Assembly (NCBI GenBank): GCA_035542755.1
Contig: DATKKU010000043.1
Location: 1 to 21,627 of the forward strand
Source: RYN-425 sp035542755
Lineage (GTDB): Bacteria; Patescibacteriota; Saccharimonadia; Saccharimonadales; UBA10212
Direction of reading: 5' to 3'
DNA length: 21,627 nt
Each line of letters starts with the position of its first letter. The stretch's first letter is position 1. Below, piece after piece: positions 19,337 through 21,627 of the stretch. The notes under the pieces were generated by a model that saw only the letters and a list, made by a program, of their open reading frames with translations, did not search any database and was not told the origin of the DNA. The translations under genes were made by a program, and so were the position numbers.

Positions 19337-20524
19337 TTAGATTAGTTCGCTGGACAAGTCCCCGGCTACACTGTCGTCGGTAGCAACTTCTAGTGCTAAT
19401 TTATCATTAAATTGCCCGGCCATATAGTCTTTCACGCCGGCGTGGGCCGCGTACCTGTTCAAAAGTTCGGTTTTTAGCTGGGAGACGGCGTTGGTCAAAG
19501 AAGCATGTTGATAGGCCAGTCCATTTTGCAGCGAGCTCAAGTTATCGGCCAGGTTCAGAGACACCGGCTCAGAATTAAGGTGCATAAGATGGGCTGCATC
19601 CTTCCACCAATGCAGCGCCGGGTGAATGCGGGCCAGCCGTTGAAGTGGAGTCTGCTGGTTAGCAAAAACTCCCCAGACGTTATGCCAGTCAAATAATGAC
19701 TCCTCCGTTAAAAATGACTGGTGGCTGTCGCTGCCATAAAGACTGGCGGCCAGTTTGCCAAAGTTGCTCTGAAACTGGTGCTTAGACAGATAAAAACTAT
19801 CAACCTCAATAATCTCGGCAGCCTGAAGAACCTGCAGTACGCTGGCCAGACTTTGTTTACTGGTAATTTCTTTAACCGGCCAGACCAGTACCGCGCCGAT
19901 CAGCGGACCGTAGCTTATGGGACGAGCGGGCAAAGCAACTTTAGCCCAACGCTTTGAGCTTAAAGCCAGGTACTGTAACGGCCGTCTTTCAAAATCAGCT
20001 GCTGATAATTTTTGCAGGCTCTTTTCAAGCGCGTTTATAAAACGCCCCGATTCAACTGCCGGTGCTCCGGCAAACAGCTTTTTTACATCTTCCCGCTTCA
20101 GCATTGACTCCAGGCTGCGGTAATTTAACTGTTTCATCAGCTTTTTGGGTGGGTTGGACCTTAGCAGGCTTTTGGCTACCGTATCTTTTATGGCAACTAC
20201 TGTTGGGACCGGGCCGCAGTGGCTGGCCAACTCTACCAGGCGAGCCGTCGCCAGGTCCACACTATCAGTCGGTTTATAGTTATAGGCTTTAGCCAGATGT
20301 TCTATGTCTTGGCGCAACTTGGCCTGCAGGGCCTCGTGCAACTCCTCCGAAGTTGTGTCAGACGGGTCAAGACCAAGGCTGGCTATTTTTTTAGCAGTAG
20401 CTGCTTGCATATCGGCTAGCAAGCGCACATCTTCGCTGTTATAACCGCTTAGGCTTTCTAGCTTGTCTAGGTGTTTTGCTAAAACCACGTCGGGTTCGTT
20501 TAGTAATTTAGCTAAGTCCGACAT
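19337..20524 (-). CDS. Unknown soluble helical protein, 395 aa
   Basis: I do not recognise this family. The product appears largely alpha-helical and cytoplasmic, with no signal peptide, no convincing membrane segment and few cysteines. The first 90 residues are charged helices (MSDLAKLLNEPDVVLAKHL). A possible mixed region lies around 195-240 (RPISYGPLIGAVLVWPVKEI), and a Trp/His-rich stretch at about 285-315 (FDWHNVWGVFANQQ, HPALHWWKDAAHLMHL) may bind something. The C terminus is acidic. It lies 6 bp after pfkB and 10 bp before the LOG-like gene, so the three probably form an operon, but no pathway is evident. The start has no clear Shine-Dalgarno. Confidence 0.85.
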   Translation of the reverse strand: MSDLAKLLNEPDVVLAKHLDKLESLSGYNSEDVRLLADMQAATAKKIASLGLDPSDTTSEELHEALQAKLRQDIEHLAKAYNYKPTDSVDLATARLVELASHCGPVPTVVAIKDTVAKSLLRSNPPKKLMKQLNYRSLESMLKREDVKKLFAGAPAVESGRFINALEKSLQKLSAADFERRPLQYLALSSKRWAKVALPARPISYGPLIGAVLVWPVKEITSKQSLASVLQVLQAAEIIEVDSFYLSKHQFQSNFGKLAASLYGSDSHQSFLTEESLFDWHNVWGVFANQQTPLQRLARIHPALHWWKDAAHLMHLNSEPVSLNLADNLSSLQNGLAYQHASLTNAVSQLKTELLNRYAAHAGVKDYMAGQFNDKLALEVATDDSVAGDLSSELI

Positions 20525-20530
20525 CTTTGG

Positions 20531-21535
20531 TTAAAGCTTCTCCGGGTGATAATGCGCCGGCGCTTGGCGCAGATAATGCTCAATTTGTTTTTGACTGAGC
20601 AGGCCGGCCTGAGCACCAACGTACTGGACGACACTCATTGAGTTAATTGGCGCCCAAAGCAGCGCGCTCTGGACATCGGCGCCCTTTGCCAACGCTGCCA
20701 CAAAAGTACTGGTAAAGGCATCACCGGCTCCGGTGCGCTCGTACGGCGGTTTGGGGTCGGGATAAATGGGCATCTTGTAACGACCGGTGCTATCGGATGC
20801 ATAGGCGCCTTTGTGACCATCGCTAATCAGTAAAATTTTCGGGCCTAGAGCGTGCAGCTTATCAAACAGGTCGTTGATGTCGTCGTGATTACCACCGGAA
20901 ATTAAAGCCGCCTCTTCGCGGTTGACGGCCAATACCTCGGCGCGCTTATAGAGCCGCCTTAGACGGTGAACACCCAGTTGCATTTGAAAAGTACCGGGCT
21001 GAAAAGCCAACTTGACCGGCGGGTGGGCGTCTAGCCATTCGGCAATCTGGTCGTGATAATCTTCGGCATACTTACCAACCGACGAAAAATAAACCCAGCG
21101 CGGTATATCGCTAATCCGCAGATGTGGCCACTCGTAGTCATAATCAACGCTGTTGACCAAAATTGTTCGTTCCTCTTTATACCAAAGCACATAGTGATAA
21201 TGGCTAGGCTTGCCGTGGTTGATGGTTATATAGCGGGTGTCCACATCATTTTTACGGTGCGCGGCAATGATGTCGCGACCGTATTGGTCGTCGCCAACGT
21301 TAGCGACAAAACCAGTTCTAAGGCCCAGCCGGGCCATGGCTACAGCGGCGTTACCAGCATTGCCAACACCCTCTATAATTTCGGCGTGGTCAAATGGAAT
21401 TTTTGTACCAAAGGGCATTTGCAGCAGCGGGCCCTTGTCGCTTTGATGAACGCTGGCTTGGTCGTCAAGCAACTTTATAAAGGCATCGGTTACAACGTCG
21501 CCCACGCTTAGCACATCCAGTTGTTTTTCAGCCAT
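20531..21535 (-). CDS. PfkB-family carbohydrate/nucleoside kinase
   Basis: This is a ribokinase-fold kinase that phosphorylates a sugar or nucleoside with ATP. The 334-aa product has the N-terminal VLSVGDVVTDAFIKL (8-22), the substrate-binding glycine motif GVGNAGNAAVAMARLG (56-71), VNREEAALISG (204-214) and the PfkB signature 2 ERTGAGDAFTSTFVAAL (266-282) with the catalytic base D272. An Arg replaces the usual Asp before TGAGD. Length is normal. Substrate (ribose, fructose phosphate, adenosine or other) cannot be told by eye. It is the first gene of a run of minus-strand genes and has an extended -10 promoter with a 14-bp palindrome over the start site. Confidence 0.93.
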   Translation of the reverse strand: MAEKQLDVLSVGDVVTDAFIKLLDDQASVHQSDKGPLLQMPFGTKIPFDHAEIIEGVGNAGNAAVAMARLGLRTGFVANVGDDQYGRDIIAAHRKNDVDTRYITINHGKPSHYHYVLWYKEERTILVNSVDYDYEWPHLRISDIPRWVYFSSVGKYAEDYHDQIAEWLDAHPPVKLAFQPGTFQMQLGVHRLRRLYKRAEVLAVNREEAALISGGNHDDINDLFDKLHALGPKILLISDGHKGAYASDSTGRYKMPIYPDPKPPYERTGAGDAFTSTFVAALAKGADVQSALLWAPINSMSVVQYVGAQAGLLSQKQIEHYLRQAPAHYHPEKL

Positions 21536-21556
21536 TTTTGTCTATCTTTTCATCCT

Positions 21557-21570
21557 GCTAAAGCTTTAGC
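21557..21570. promoter_or_regulatory. Palindromic operator candidate upstream of the PfkB-family gene
   Basis: GCTAAAGCTTTAGC is a perfect 14-bp palindrome spanning the predicted transcription start (about 21567) of the kinase gene. Its position just downstream of the -10 box is typical of a repressor site, though it could also form a small leader hairpin. Confidence 0.45.
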
Positions 21571-21573
21571 CTA

Positions 21574-21582
21574 ATTGTAGCA
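21574..21582 (-). promoter_or_regulatory. Extended -10 promoter of the PfkB-family gene
   Basis: TGC-TACAAT on the minus strand, with the hexamer at 21579-21574. Start site is about 21567, giving a leader of roughly 32 nt. The same TGC-TACAAT core precedes uvrB. Confidence 0.55.
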
Positions 21583-21597
21583 TAAAAGTCATAACGC

Positions 21598-21622
21598 CAA
21601 TCTGTATAATAGATTGACAATC
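21598..21622 (+). promoter_or_regulatory. Promoter parts with inverted repeats facing out of the window
   Basis: Plus-strand TTGACA (21614-21619) is a perfect -35 box whose -10 would lie beyond the window, suggesting a divergent plus-strand gene. A TATAAT (21605-21610) just upstream is flanked by the inverted repeat CAATCT (21598-21603) / AGATTG (21611-21616), and GATTG-A-CAATC (21612-21622) overlaps the -35. These may be operators. Confidence 0.35.
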
Positions 21623-21627
21623 TTAAG

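Noticed and set aside
1..21627. CRISPR arrays, insertion sequences, tRNA or rRNA genes
   Set aside because: No spaced direct repeats, transposase frames with terminal repeats, cloverleaf or rRNA-like sequence were recognised when reading the gaps on both strands.

Overview
The window looks like chromosome from a Patescibacteria (CPR) bacterium, most likely Candidatus Saccharibacteria (TM7) or a close relative. This is inferred from gene style and gene mix: a compact layout, an L19 with a long charged tail, a PilB/GspE ATPase without its zinc cysteines, small membrane proteins of CPR type, and a CAP-domain membrane protein. dnaE ends in TGA, so TGA is a stop here, which argues against the code-25 CPR lineages. 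Nearly all the space is core housekeeping genes on the minus strand. I see no insertion sequence, CRISPR array, rRNA or tRNA.

Layout. 1-395: the N-terminal 40 codons of a ClpC/ClpB-type ATPase (minus) with a near-perfect CIRCE (HrcA) operator over its promoter, a multi-hairpin element (E1), and the promoter of an unknown plus-strand gene (396-767). 787-2260: nusA (minus) with a long upstream region that holds an intrinsic terminator and a large Y-shaped structured RNA candidate. 2261-2608: a small plus-strand protein resembling part of the M1 aminopeptidase N-terminal domain. 2605-5753 (minus): a PilB/GspE-type ATPase, L19, RNase HII and YraN. 5848-7324 (plus): a TrmH/SpoU methyltransferase and a CAP-domain membrane protein, followed by a second copy (E2) of the multi-hairpin element. 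7431-11105 (minus): dnaE with a structured leader. 11264-11946 (minus): YtxH-like and DUF948-like envelope proteins. 11962-16456 (minus): gatC-gatA-(membrane HEPN-like gene)-gatB-galU, spaced 0-4 nt apart. 16509-21535 (minus): a PfkB-family kinase, an unknown 395-aa protein, a LOG-like protein, a small pilin-like membrane protein and uvrB.

How the genes work together: the main themes are translation (L19, GatCAB, RNA methyltransferase), transcription elongation and termination (NusA), replication and repair (DnaE, UvrB, RNase HII), protein quality control (Clp with CIRCE) and the cell surface (PilB-like ATPase, pilin-like protein, CAP protein, GalU).

Most notable observations: (1) E1 and E2 are two copies of one structured element. 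They share a 17-nt conserved hairpin core, differ at four outer-stem base pairs that all change in a compensating way, and have matching three-way-junction linkers. (2) The Y-shaped element at 2018-2188 has tandem G.A pairs that point to the plus strand and the same linkers in circularly permuted order. (3) At least seven genes have a -10 box ending 5-8 nt before the ATG and no Shine-Dalgarno sequence, which suggests widespread leaderless mRNA. (4) A membrane-anchored protein with a HEPN RNase motif is embedded in the gatCAB operon. All structures were folded by eye and not computed.
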